A stretch of DNA of 64,000 nucleotides from Patella vulgata. Its lineage: Eukaryota; Mollusca; Gastropoda; Patellidae. The notes beneath the pieces were generated by a model. That model ran no database searches. It worked only from the letters and a program-made list of their open reading frames with translations, and was not told the DNA's origin. Location: assembly GCF_932274485.2 (NCBI RefSeq), contig NC_065887.2, positions 43,543,201-43,607,200 on the forward strand. Reading direction: 5' to 3'. A program made the position numbers and the translations under genes. Shown piece after piece: positions 38,901 to 45,107 of the stretch (positions are counted from its first letter, which is position 1; each line of letters begins with the position of its first letter).

Positions 38901-39314
38901 TATATACTCCTGTAAGTATACAAGCTTGTTTTATACTCCTGTAAGTATACAAGCTTGTTTATATACTCCTGTAAGTATACAAGCTTGTTTTTATACTCCT
39001 GTAAGTATACAAGCTTGTTTTTATACTCCTGTAAGTATACAAGCTTGTTTATATACTCCTGTAAGTATACATGCCTGCTGATTATTCACAACACGGCCAC
39101 CAGAATGAATCGTACAAAATGTACTCATATATACGAAATAAGTTTCTGTATTTACCCTCTGCTATAAAACTTAAACACAAAGTTTGCAGGATTGAATAGA
39201 ATTTTTCACTGTGCTATGACCAGTATGGAGTCAGGCAGTGAACAAAGAAAATTTTCAGGTGATACTTTTCTAATTCTTTATTCTTTATTTCTGTATTTCC
39301 AGATTCCAAAATGA
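11748..39314 (+). CDS. COBL: Cordon-bleu (COBL/COBLL1) homologue, 10 coding exons
   Basis: Spliced gene with coding exons 11748-11971, 20004-20232, 27610-27835, 29085-29239, 29479-30274, 30923-31072, 31574-31903, 32789-32908, 35722-37586 and 39303-39314. Every junction is GT/AG and phase-consistent, and the total of 4107 nt gives 1368 residues, close to vertebrate COBL and COBLL1. In order it shows a Pro-rich N-terminus, two ubiquitin-like Cobl modules (about residues 50-140 and 150-226), a basic KKKRGFLSF stretch near 265, KKR-AP-PP (KRAP) motifs near 362 and 532, an acidic disordered centre, a Gln-rich helix near 1245-1300 and a WH2-like helix near 1345-1365. In vertebrates Cobl nucleates or severs actin at the cell cortex and in neurites, and KRAP motifs bind syndapin-type SH3 proteins. 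Only one WH2 is seen, as in COBLL1, whereas COBL has three. Family assignment is firm; the exact 5' start and last exon are inferred. Confidence 0.9.
12002..12445. repeat. Two small repeats in COBL intron 1
   Basis: A ~44-bp unit (tgtctcgcggttataccatc acatggc) three times at 12002-12120, and a ~64-bp unit (tttgacacatctcatgaaag ... cctattgaggtt) twice at 12311-12441. Confidence 0.8.
12816..13190 (+). mobile_element. SINE family A with its head caught in a local duplication
   Basis: The full element runs from about 12914 to 13190. A second copy of the first ~35 bp of the head lies at 12816-12850 because a ~93-bp flank-plus-head segment is duplicated (12757-12850 and 12854-12948). The 3' end reads GGATGTTAAACCCCATCTC. 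Confidence 0.8.
13191..14160. other. COBL intron 1, plain stretches
   Basis: 13191-14160, 15240-15760, 15840-16450, 17030-18120 and 18365-19990 hold no feature I can support, apart from a family-B-like scrap near 17570-17650. Confidence 0.6.
14165..15232. repeat. 69-bp minisatellite, about 15 copies
   Basis: Units of attaagaattaggtctggag actgagtattagttatagg ... taccgtgttagagagggat. Two variant positions (acatttacc/acatgtacc and gagaggg/gaaagag) alternate, suggesting several rounds of amplification. Confidence 0.93.
16700..16950 (-). mobile_element. SINE family B, minus strand
   Basis: Tail aaatgaattggggtttaaca, then gctaatgaagatagcataag, cagtgtgctatgaaggacat and tttgtcccatccgaatgg. A plus-strand copy lies just upstream at 16460-16665, so the two are head-to-head or tail-to-tail neighbours. 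Confidence 0.8.
20004..20232 (+). CDS. COBL: COBL coding exon 2 (first Cobl ubiquitin-like module)
   Basis: The acceptor tgtctttcag ends at 20003 and the donor GAG|gtaacg starts at 20233. The exon encodes IPMMDLLIQLAAKNKVNPSG, matching the vertebrate Cobl hallmark (MMDLLVxLCxxxxLNPS), then the remaining strands through IRLVPKKGE. It is entered in phase 2 and left in phase 0. The intron before it is about 8.0 kb and the one after it about 7.4 kb, both full of repeats. Confidence 0.93.
20812..21075 (+). mobile_element. SINE family A, diverged copy
   Basis: Recognisable by TCATTGAGTCAAGTGGCGTGG, GTGACAAGTAGTAGGGTCG, GTGGGTTTTTCTCTGGGTC and GTGGACCTTAAACACCATTTG. The head is eroded. Confidence 0.75.
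21115..21168 (+). mobile_element. Short family-B unit
   Basis: cgtctattttagctcagatg to gatgttaaacctcatttcag. Flanked by ctgtgttttcagg (21102-21114) and ctgtgtttccagg (21169-21181), one mismatch. Confidence 0.75.
21350..21770. repeat. AT-rich degenerate array
   Basis: Irregular 10-24 bp units of cacacttataatacacagta. Confidence 0.8.
21842..22094 (+). mobile_element. SINE family A, near full-length copy
   Basis: Head GGTTGGATGGCTGAATGG, B box TTTCGAATCCC, central GTGGGTTTTCTCCGGGTCC, 3' end GAAGTTAAACCCCATTTCTC. Flanks look like a diverged duplication (ttaaatttttactg on the left, ttaatttgtactg on the right). Confidence 0.85.
22900..23935. repeat. 25-27 bp minisatellite in a higher-order duplication
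   Basis: About 30 units of tataatacacagtgggggtt gggtgc in two blocks (22900-23500 and 23600-23830), each followed by the same ~100-bp non-repeat segment (ttgttgaattatgtcactag ... aggtaccatatta). Confidence 0.88.
23535..23980 (+). mobile_element. SINE family A 3' fragment, duplicated inside a minisatellite
   Basis: cctacgcataagtgaattat followed by an A run and aggtaccatatta appears at about 23550-23600 and again at 23880-23935. The second copy continues to the family-A end (gggcattaaacaccattact). Confidence 0.6.
24021..24498. mobile_element. pogo/Tigger-like MITE, about 478 bp, TA-flanked
   Basis: Left end CAGTAAACCTCGCATAAGTC; right end is the inverse of aataaacttcgtataagtcc. TA lies on both outer sides (24019-24020, 24499-24500). 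CAGTA-AACCTCG-TAA-TCGGA ends are typical of Tigger/pogo elements of the Tc1/mariner superfamily. Internally diverged, no open transposase. Confidence 0.7.
24884..25125 (+). mobile_element. SINE family B, near full-length copy with target duplication
   Basis: The head CCACGGTGGCTGAGTCAGTG (tRNA A-box-like) is followed by acacattggcgtgcacataa, gcagttggaattcgatacaa, then gcagaacagtaggacgttaa and a TTTCA tail. Flanks tttatttttctatcc (24869-24883) and tttattgctctatcc (25126-25140) form a 15-bp duplication with two mismatches. Part of the head including the B box is missing here. Confidence 0.85.
25141..27030. other. COBL intron 2, plain stretches
   Basis: 25141-27030 and 22095-22890 contain no recognisable exon, element or array. 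24505-24868 is similar. Confidence 0.6.
27040..27355. repeat. 22-bp minisatellite, about 14 copies
   Basis: Units of aacaccatctaataaactat ag. Ends about 250 bp before COBL exon 3. Confidence 0.9.
27610..27835 (+). CDS. COBL: COBL coding exon 3 (second Cobl ubiquitin-like module)
   Basis: It follows a strong acceptor (tttttttcag). Phase 0 entry gives MTHRFTVNLPRNQKMVSRIS and then TPLDQLFNKVCQEKNLNPAN, the second ubiquitin-like repeat of the Cobl domain (vertebrate: VRLVVNY...VPLQNILPxIC). The donor is AGTG|gtaaga at 27836. The exon leaves in phase 1. Confidence 0.92.
27865..28150 (+). mobile_element. SINE family B, plus strand
   Basis: Covers gatgcaggacggaaggcttg, cacattggcgtgcatgtaaa, gacagttggaatttgatata, gtcttcattagcccagttcg and the tail cccattttatttcatttc. 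It begins about 30 bp after COBL exon 3. Confidence 0.85.
28312..28985 (-). mobile_element. SINE family B, minus strand, split by a family C repeat
   Basis: The 3' part lies at 28312-28478 (tail aaaggggtttaacatcc) and the 5' part at 28800-28985. The 5' part ends in the complement of a tRNA-like head: B box cagggatcgaacacaggac, A box ctcactgagccacagtgg. About 320 bp of family C repeat sits between them. Confidence 0.8.
28479..28800 (+). mobile_element. Family C repeat, single-unit copy inside a SINE
   Basis: Starts tatgcccacattttcatgtg and includes gtggacactctacaggtcac, agatcttggttcctttcatt and ggattatggcacctgg, ending ttgcaaaatgggggcctatc. It splits a family-B SINE. The ends tgcccacatttt and aaaatgggggc are roughly inverted, suggesting a TIR element. 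Confidence 0.65.
29085..29239 (+). CDS. COBL: COBL coding exon 4 (SMPDLSRSE and basic KKKRGFLSFL motif)
   Basis: The acceptor tttccag ends at 29084 and the donor TTA|gtaagt starts at 29240. The phase 1 join makes Ala, then MIDNAKSMPDLSRSESS and PKKKRGFLSFLKKDKKFK. The basic-hydrophobic stretch parallels the KKKFLGFF segment that follows the Ubl modules in vertebrate COBL and could bind membrane or calmodulin; that role is inferred. Confidence 0.88.
29479..30274 (+). CDS. COBL: COBL coding exon 5 (two KRAP motifs)
   Basis: The acceptor tttattgcag ends at 29478 and the donor is GGAG|gttagt. The exon is 265 codons, Ser/Thr/Pro-rich. It contains KKRHAPPPPPTE (nt 29728 on) and KKKRAPAPPQPG (nt 30238 on), the two KRAP motifs of Cobl proteins, spaced about 170 residues apart. 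Between them is SADNNNDSGVTDL, resembling the EDSGVMSSPSD region of COBL. An alternating ACG/AAC run near 29686-29700 encodes NTNTNT. Confidence 0.92.
30332..30437 (+). mobile_element. SINE family A 3' fragments (this site, 4240-4362 and 6470-6590)
   Basis: The 3' third only: aaattattgaaataaaattg, gtgtcgagtggaagttaaac, then CT repeats. Comparable 3' pieces lie at 4240-4362 (ends gtggatgttaaaccccattt) and 6470-6590 (ends ggacgttaaaccctcacc). Confidence 0.75.
30485..30570. repeat. 42-bp duplication in COBL intron 5
   Basis: acagattgatatctagactg attgttggtttcaggtgtaa is present twice; each copy contains a tttcag|g acceptor-like sequence. Confidence 0.8.
30923..31072 (+). CDS. COBL: COBL coding exon 6 (acidic linker)
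   Basis: The acceptor is attttttt ag at 30921-30922. A second AG three bases later (30924-30925) gives a NAGNAG-type choice that would add or drop one Val without changing frame. The exon encodes KVPQLPIHEELSAPEEP and ELSTSI. The donor is ATAC|gtaagt and both junctions are phase 1. No fold is recognised; assignment rests on phase, splice sites and composition. Confidence 0.78.
31195..31410. repeat. 31-bp minisatellite, 7 copies
   Basis: ggtttgatctgacaatcatg tgacagagtgg repeated, between COBL exons 6 and 7. Confidence 0.9.
31489..31569 (+). mobile_element. Short family-B unit abutting COBL exon 7
   Basis: cccgtcttcattatcccagt to gacgttaaaacccatttcat, then a repeated TTTCA/TTTCG tail that runs into the splice acceptor ttacag at 31568-31573. 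Other short units: 15768-15830 (-), 32510-32575 (+) and 60150-60200 (-). Confidence 0.75.
31574..31903 (+). CDS. COBL: COBL coding exon 7 (acidic and Pro-rich region)
   Basis: The acceptor tttcttacag ends at 31573 and the donor AGCA|gtaagt starts at 31904; both sides are phase 1. The exon encodes DDVDLVTAGEIKAADISVF (compare LLIAGEFRKTLAELD in COBL), then SREEEDALMTERASLC and the Pro patch FVAPPPPLEPPPDMSPE. A short family-B SINE unit ends directly in front of it, and its TTTCA tail forms the polypyrimidine tract. Confidence 0.87.
31994..32196 (+). mobile_element. SINE family A, diverged copy with internal deletion
   Basis: gattgagtcaagtgatgtg, gtgggttttctctgtgcaag and gtggacataaaaccccattt are recognisable; much of the centre is missing. 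Lies in COBL intron 7. Confidence 0.65.
32331..32457. repeat. 62-bp direct duplication
   Basis: gatatatagaataacaataa ... cttgaccaaacatt is present twice with no visible differences, so recent. Confidence 0.9.
32789..32908 (+). CDS. COBL: COBL coding exon 8
   Basis: The acceptor is ccttcaaacag and the donor AGAG|gtatat; both junctions are phase 1. It encodes HSRMSSRSSIGSVNTIEDVS, then LDFERTIALGEEYLQADNR. It is small but fully phase-compatible with both neighbours, and the third-position pattern looks coding. Confidence 0.82.
33130..33227 (+). CDS. Possible alternative terminal exon of COBL
   Basis: After exon 8 lies a strong acceptor (tccttcattttattcag, ending 33129). Joined in phase 1 it reads about 32 residues, including LKNGNNRRSSPSTNDSSFS, then stops at 33225-33227. 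The Ser/Asn/Arg composition resembles the rest of COBL. If used, it would make a protein of about 775 residues without exon 9, so without the WH2 helix. No clear AATAAA follows closely. It could be chance. Confidence 0.35.
33595..33967. mobile_element. MITE family M, copy in COBL intron 8
   Basis: gagctggctgttcttgctat on the left; gcaataggcagatttatctc and gcataatgtatgtttaa on the right. A further fragment of the right end lies at 45037-45106. Confidence 0.6.
34305..34755. repeat. 40-bp minisatellite, about 11 copies
   Basis: tgtgacccatcgttagatta gcatgggatccctatgctcg units in COBL intron 8. Confidence 0.9.
35279..35382. repeat. 52-bp direct duplication
   Basis: atatgcaaatgtaattatta tgtcttaaaatggaagaatt twice. 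A small hairpin (cttcattggctgt / acagccaatgaa) lies at 35450-35512. Confidence 0.85.
35722..37586 (+). CDS. COBL: COBL coding exon 9 (large disordered exon with WH2-like end)
   Basis: The acceptor gtctattttcag ends at 35721 and the donor GATCAG|gtaaag is at 37587. The exon is 622 codons and begins NDDGYKTEMARFVQQMTKL. It is acidic and Ser-rich, with a seven-Glu run at EEEEEEEWSEVIEEVYHL, three copies of LTPSGW (near 36835, 36952 and 37096; the first two lie in a 117-bp, 39-residue tandem repeat), and a Gln/Met-rich helix near 37195-37375. It ends in DPREELMIAIRKFGGQ, a WH2-like amphipathic helix of the type ELMxAIRxFGG. If the donor is not used the frame stops two codons later, so a protein of almost the same length would still result. 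Confidence 0.92.
37636..38345 (+). mobile_element. Family C repeat, long copy with about three internal subunits
   Basis: Subunits of about 190 bp each carry ctctagaggccacaattttt, gatgaaact, agatcttggttccttt, acttcctggattatggcccc and aaaaatcacgtttttagctt. It ends in cttgcaaaatgtgggcgtat and cctgcctggcagccgcttgt. No coding capacity is seen, and I cannot assign a superfamily. It lies in the last COBL intron next to the 30-bp array. Confidence 0.7.
38345..39072. repeat. 30-bp minisatellite, about 24 copies, in the last COBL intron
   Basis: Unit cttgtttttatactcctgta agtatacaag. Each unit holds GTAAGTAT (a donor-like motif) and near-inverse ends (cttgt..tatact / agtatacaag), so it can fold. Its multiple-of-three length makes long false open frames. 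Confidence 0.93.
39303..39314 (+). CDS. COBL: COBL terminal exon candidate (Ile-Pro-Lys-stop)
   Basis: A long polypyrimidine tract (ttctttattctttatttctgtatttccag, 39274-39302) precedes ATT CCA AAA TGA. Phase 0 fits the exon 9 donor and finishes the protein ...GGQTGFDQIPK. The alternative is read-through at 37587, giving ...DQVK and a stop at 37593-37595. The very short coding part makes this an inference from splice-site quality and phase. Confidence 0.6.
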   Translation: MPK

Positions 39315-39511
39315 AGAATTTTCTTTGTCTACTAATATAGAATTTTACTGGTTAATAGTGCACAAAAAAGCCTTTTCAATTATGGTGCTGAAAAACAAGT
39401 GTTTTATGGAAGTGTTTTGACAGAGTGTTTTATGTGACGACAGTTTGAAACAATGGCTGGTTATAAGAAGACACCTGTAACTACAACAAGTTTTATTTTT
39501 GTGTTGTCACT

Positions 39512-40075
39512 CACAGGTATTTGTGGAATTGTAAACTTGATTCACAGGTATTTGTGGAATTGTAAACTTGATTCACAGGTATTTGTGGAATTGTGAATTG
39601 TAAATCAAAATAGTAACCTCCCTGAAGATCAAATAAATGTGTGATTCAGTTCTGTCGTGGCTATATTCACGATAGCATTAAATGACATTTGGCGTCAACG
39701 AAATGCTGTGTAAAATTAACATGAGAAGGAATGATGGCCCGATTCATTATACTGAGAAGGAATGATGACCCAAGTCATTATACTGAGAAGGAATGGTAGA
39801 TCTAGTCATTATACTGAGACGTAATGACGGTTCAAGTCATTATTCTCAGAAAGAATGGTAGATTTTGTCACACTGAGAAGGAATGATGATCCAAGTCATA
39901 ATACTCCAAAGGAATGGTAGATCTAGTCATTATACTAAGAACGAATGACGGTTCAAGTCATTATACTCAGAAGGCATGATGGTCAAGTCATATTGAAAAG
40001 AATGGCAATTCAAGACATTCCACTGAGAACGAATGATGGTTCAAGTCATTATACTGAGAAGGAATGACGGTCAAC
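39512..40075. repeat. Two arrays downstream of COBL
   Basis: A 30-bp unit (cacaggtatttgtggaattg taaacttgatt) three times at 39512-39600, and a degenerate ~32-bp unit (gaaggaatgatggtcaagtc attatactga) about 11 times at 39722-40075. Confidence 0.85.
39632..39637 (+). terminator. Candidate COBL polyadenylation signal AATAAA
   Basis: AATAAA sits 318 nt after the proposed stop and is followed by a GT-rich stretch (atgtgtgattcagttctgtcg). The window is AT-rich and such hexamers are common, so this is only a positional candidate. Confidence 0.3.
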
Positions 40076-40079
40076 TGTG

Positions 40080-41115
40080 AGGCTCGTACTCTTCTAGGAT
40101 CTGTCGGAACGTGATGCCGCCTCAAAATCAGAAAGAAGTCGGACACCATTTTGTGTATGAATTAAATGGTGTGATTAGATTTAAATATACAAAATTGTGA
40201 ATACAGATATTTTCTAAAACTGTATATTTGATGTTTAATTTAAAATACTTATTATGCAATATATTTGATATTTAACTAGTAGTTATTAGTACAATTCTAT
40301 AGATTAATATATATATATATATATATATCATGTATATAACCTAATAAGGAAGAGATATATATATTGTATATTTGGAATTGATGTATATTAGGTTATAAGG
40401 AAGAAGATATATGTAAGGAATATGTATGTGTATTACCTATTAAGGTAGATATTATGAATATATATATATAGTACTGATGATGAATATGTATATTTTGAAT
40501 TAATGTGTATTACCTAATAAGGAGTTAATATTATGTGAATGAAAAAAGTACCACCTAATATGTATATTTGACACAAGTGTGGTATATTGTATACAATATA
40601 TTTGTATATTTGATACAAGTGTGGTATAATAGTATACAATATATTCGTATATACAACACTAACCAACTATATTATTATTATATTGTAAATAAGAACAAGT
40701 TCTTCGTACTGGTAAAAAAAATACAAAATAAGTTAAAGACAAGAAGACGAGATATTGGAATATATATAATCATATATAATCTTGAAAATGAACAAACGGT
40801 AAATAATTCCATATACATTCCCAAGATTAAATTGTAAATAAATTATCACATATATTTATACTAATCAAAATATTTTTAAATGATTAAATATGTTGAAACT
40901 AATTAAATGTTGTACATTTCCATCACAGCCAAAAAAAAAAAAAAGAATTCTTCATGTATATTTTGATTTGAAGTTTCAACTGTTTAAATAGTTTTTGGAG
41001 ATAATTAATATTATACCTGTGTTTGATGAACTAGTGATAGTATGCAGGTAGATCTATATTGATTACATTTAGACAGGTGCTAGTTGTTATACAATGATTA
41101 AATCTGTGACCGATC
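40080..41115. other. Convergent intergenic region, AT-rich
   Basis: Very AT-rich with (AT)n at about 40306-40328 and a poly-A tract near 40930. No gene signal. 42800-43240 and 44370-45035 are equally plain. Confidence 0.6.
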
Positions 41116-41124
41116 AAACCAGTC

Positions 41125-41213
41125 CTCTCATGCCAGTCCTCTCAAACCAGTCCTCTTATTCCAGTCCTCTCATTCCAGTCCTCTCAAACCAGTCCTCTCA
41201 AACCAGTGAAATT
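41125..41213. repeat. 14-bp array, about 6 copies
   Basis: ccagtcctctcaaa units. Confidence 0.85.
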
Positions 41214-41294
41214 GATGACATCAAATTAGAATATCAAATGTGTAAAAGCACTTAAAAATTTGTTCTATTTTTGGGAAAGAGAATTTTGAATAGA

Positions 41295-41885
41295 AAGAAA
41301 TGAAATGAAATTGTGTTTAACATCCTTCTGCTGTGACTGGGCTAATGACTATACAGATCTCAATAACTGTTTATTACTGCACATTGTTTCGACTAGGCTT
41401 CTCTAGTCATTATCAAGCAATCATAAAATATGGAATATATTTGTTTTTTTTAACATGTATATTTATCATCGCTTGATAATGACTAGAAATGTCACTTAGT
41501 AATAAACAGTAATTTTATTCCTGTCACCTGTGTACTTCCAGGTCAATTACTAAATGCAATTAAAACTATTTGAGCTAATGAATACAGGCATACGCACTAC
41601 AGTGTGTCATTAGTGGAAATTTTGTCCAGTCTGTTCTTGTATCAAATTCCAACTGCCACGGTTCTTTTAAATGCATGCTAATGTATACACAGGGGCCTCA
41701 TTTTTTTGTCTCATCCAAAGGACTATATACTGTCCCTTGCCAGGCCCTCTGTCCTGCATCACTGACAAGGGGGAACCATGCCGGAAAATCAACATAAACT
41801 TTCTTGGCCAACACCGGGATCGAACATAGACCCTCCAGGTTAGCAACCCAACTTCTTACTCACTGAGCCGCTGTGGCTCCCTTGT
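41295..41885 (-). mobile_element. SINE family B, full-length with tRNA head, split by a hairpin element
   Basis: Tail gaaatgaaattgtgtttaac at 41298, and head complement at 41810-41882 (B box caccgggatcgaacatagac, A box ctcactgagccgctgtgg). Interrupted at gctaatga by a ~230-bp insert (41350-41575) with the same 8 bp on both sides. Confidence 0.85.
41350..41575. mobile_element. Hairpin element nested in a SINE, 8-bp target duplication
   Basis: gctaatga is present on both sides. The arms aactgtttattactgcacat...ctagtcattatcaagc and gcttgataatgactag...agtaataaacagt are inverted. An 8-bp duplication would fit a hAT-type insertion, but the outer termini are not clear TIRs. Confidence 0.5.
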
Positions 41886-42375
41886 TGAGAAAGACCCAGT
41901 TCAGACTTTGATACATTAAGATTACTCAGCAGAGGATAGGAAATGTCTGGTTGACTGTGACAAATAGTAAAGTTAGGAGAGTCTGGTTGATTGAGACAGT
42001 TTAGAGAGTCTGGTTGACCGTGACAAATGGAATTTAAATCGGTTGTATTCCTTGTCTTCCATTAAAAATCATTTGTTGTTTAAAAAATAAAATTGAATCA
42101 GTTTTATTCTATTCATAATTTTTGTATTTGTTGAGAATCATGATAGCAGTAAAACATCACCTGATTATACTTAAATCTTTAACCTTTTTTTTACTAATTT
42201 GTAAATAATTATATATTACTTTAAAAAAACAAATTCCAAGTTTTTATTGCTGTAAAAAGTTTATCAAATCAAACTTGAATCCCTACATTTATCATTGTTT
42301 TTTTATTTCATATAATAAATAACATGTTTAACAAACCTGTAAATTGTCCTCAAAATGAATTCCACATATTCCTCA

Positions 42376-42795
42376 TTTTGTTTTTTAGTTTTAGGTTTGT
42401 TTTTTTTAGTTCTCACCACTCAGCGATAACCTTTTCACCTCGGTGATAACCTTTTCACTTAGGTGGAAACCTTTTCACTTCGGTGGAACCCTTTTCACTT
42501 AGGTGGAAACCTTTTCACTTCGGTGGAAACCTTTTCACCTAGGCGATAAAGCACGTGTTACTAACTGGCCTTGTTTTCATGCGTGCAAACATGGTGGTTC
42601 GAGAGAAGAGCTTGGTTGATGTAAGCCTGTTTACTGTCAATTATTCATGTCTTTGGTTTTATAAGTATTGTACAACTAACACCTGAGTTCCCACCTAGGT
42701 GAAAACGTTTACACCTTGGTGAAAAGGATTCCACCTAGCTGAAAAAATTTTCACCTGGGTGAAAACTAAAAAAAAAAAAACCTAAAACAAAACCT
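42376..42795. mobile_element. Fold-back element with repeated sub-termini
   Basis: The left terminus ttttaggtttgttttttttagttctcacc is the inverse of the right terminus ggtgaaaactaaaaaaaaaaaaacctaaaac. The left arm then has seven ~20-bp units of ccttttcacttcggtggaaa and the right arm about four inverted units (aggtgaaaacgtttacacc). A unique core of about 140 bp lies between. The layout is that of fold-back (FB/Galluhop-like) transposons. Confidence 0.7.
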
Positions 42796-43250
42796 TAAGC
42801 TACAAAATATTTAAAAGTGGTATATAGTGACATATCAATTTAAAGATGTAAAATTTAGGAAAAGGAGGAATTTTGTTTTCAATGGTACACAATTTTTGAT
42901 ATTATATATTATGTATGTAATTGACTAAGGATATAATACAATTATTTTTGTCTATGTATAATTAGTACGATATAGAAACACAGATTAGATTTTATTTAAA
43001 TATTTGAGATTCATCATTAAATATACTCTTCAAATCAGTGATCATTAATTATTTTATTAAATTAAAACTAATCTTAGAATTTACTAACATAGAATAAAAT
43101 TAAGCAGTAATTTTAATATGATAATGATTATGTAATATCTCATAAATCTGATATATCAGTTAAAATATACTACATTGTATCAACTGGCAAATATTTCTTT
43201 GATCTGCTGTATTACACAGTAAAGTTGACACCATTGACTCATCAACAAGG

Positions 43251-43433
43251 AGAGAGAGAGAAATGGGGTTTAACGTCCACTCGACACAAACTAGGTCATT
43301 TCAGGACGAACACATGGCTCAATTTTATTTCAATAATTTGCTTGCACGTAGGGGTCTTTAGCAGTGGGAGAAAACAGGAGGACCCGGAGAAAACCCACGA
43401 GGTTGGACAGGCGACCCTACTCCTTGTCAAGTG
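43251..43433 (-). mobile_element. SINE family A, minus strand, truncated by a tandem repeat
   Basis: Tail and central domain are intact up to ggcgaccctactccttgtc, then the sequence switches to a 46-bp tandem array (43430-43562). The head is absent. Confidence 0.8.
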
Positions 43434-43562
43434 TTTGGACTACCGTATAAGATTTGATATATTAAAATATATCAAATGTTTGGACTACTGTATAAGATTT
43501 GATATATTAAAATATCAAGTTCTTGGACTACCGTATAAGATTTAATATATTAAAATATCCTA
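43430..43562. repeat. 46-bp repeat, 3 copies, cutting a SINE
   Basis: caagtgtttggactaccgta taagatttgatatattaaaa units begin where the SINE at 43251-43433 breaks off. Confidence 0.85.
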
Positions 43563-43699
43563 CATTATAGAACTTGGAAAGATAACTCTGTTCTTTGGGT
43601 GTATGGCCCTTGTTGAAAATTACAACTGTGGATTTTGTTGAAGGTGATTATGCCCTTTTAGTAGTTACGGAATATACTCAGAGAAATATACTCAACAAG

Positions 43700-44112
43700 T
43701 TAAACCTAGCTTATGTTGCCCTACGACGCGACAAAACTCACGACGAATCGAAATCGGCGACTTGTCTCCTATGACTGGAGACAGCTAGTTGTCCCTAGTC
43801 ACAGGCGACATGAGCTCACCTACGACTACCTTGAGTTGGCGCTATGATGAGATAGCCAATATATTCGGTAATTTAGTCACATGTTAACAAACATGGTGGA
43901 CAAGTGGAATGAGGTCACTTTGAAGGTTATCACATGGTAGTTATGTGATCAGTTGTGGCTGCGATTCTGCAACTGACGCCAGGTGACATGAGCGCGCCTG
44001 CGACTATGATCAACTGATTGCTTGTGGTTGCGTCCAGTCATGGATGAATTCAGTCGTAGTGACATCAGTTCTCAGTTTTATTTTGTCATAGGGCGACATA
44101 AGCTAGGCTTAA
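43700..44112. mobile_element. TTAA-flanked MITE with CCTAGCTTATG termini, 413 bp
   Basis: Left TTAAACCTAGCTTATGTTGC; right is the inverse of TTAAGCCTAGCTTATGTCGC. The TIRs match over about 26 bp with few changes. TTAA at both ends again fits a piggyBac-type mechanism, but the ends differ from family M. Confidence 0.7.
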
Positions 44113-44210
44113 AATGCAGTAATCCAAATATTTTAACTAATATTAATTTGGTATCTGAGTTAAATGTTAGGATTACCCGGTACCCCACCAAATTTATTAC
44201 AGTTATATCA

Positions 44211-44365
44211 CAGGGGCCTGTTTCACAAAATTTTAACTAACATAAAATCCAAATTTTAGTAATTTGATTGGATAATATTAGATTAATTTTAGTGATTAAC
44301 CAATCAAAATTGAAGTATCTACTAAAATTTGGATTTTATCTTTAAGATTTCAAGAAACAGGGCTC
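44211..44365. mobile_element. Palindromic MITE, about 155 bp
   Basis: ggcctgtttcacaaaatttt at the left pairs with ttcaagaaacagggc at the right. The inner arms ataaaatccaaattttagta and tactaaaatttggattttat are perfect inverses, and attgg/ccaat continue the stem. Nearly the whole element is one hairpin. Confidence 0.75.
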
Positions 44366-45107
44366 TGGTTTGTAAAGGCCTATTTTTATATAAGAGAATA
44401 TGAACTTTACGTAGAAAAATAAGTTCAATTACTACGCATTGTAAAAGATTAAAATTATTTTATTTTGTTGAGATTAAAATAGGTTTGATAAAACTGTTTT
44501 GATGAGAACAAAAATTATTTACCAGTAGGCCTACAGCTTTTGTCTTTTCAGAAAACCAGAGTTGTTGGGTACTTTCCCAGCTAAAGTAAATTGGAGAGTG
44601 AGGGTGGGGGTGTTATTTCGAAATGTGATATTGCCAGACTAATGGCAAACCAAAGGTTTGAGAAAAATAAGCTTTGGGTCTTATGATGCTCGGAATGCTT
44701 AAAATTAGATCTATTACAAATTATTGTGATAGTGAGGTAGTTAATTGAAGTTCTACCAGGTTTTATCCAGGAATATCTAAGAGGTGAGAGGTTGATATTA
44801 AAAACAAAATGTCTTTCAAATTCATGCTAAAAATGTCGCATAATTTAAAATTGAGCTGTTTTCTGGCTTTTTGTAGCATTGTGTAGATTTAATTAGAGAG
44901 AAAAGATTTTTTATAAGATGTATATAGAAAGTCGTAATTAATATATGTGACCAGTTAGAATTATAAATATATATTATATATCTGTTTTTTAAAATAAAGG
45001 GTTATTTGATTCATTCACACATTTTTTAATTATTCCCCGCCTTTCAGGCCTAAAGAAAGACCGGCAATAGGCAGATTTAGCTCTCGCATAATGTATCTTT
45101 AATTAAA

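Noticed and set aside
38568-39167. Several overlapping open frames rich in YTPVSIQAC or YSCKYTSLF
   Set aside because: All are readings of the 30-bp array, whose unit length is divisible by three.
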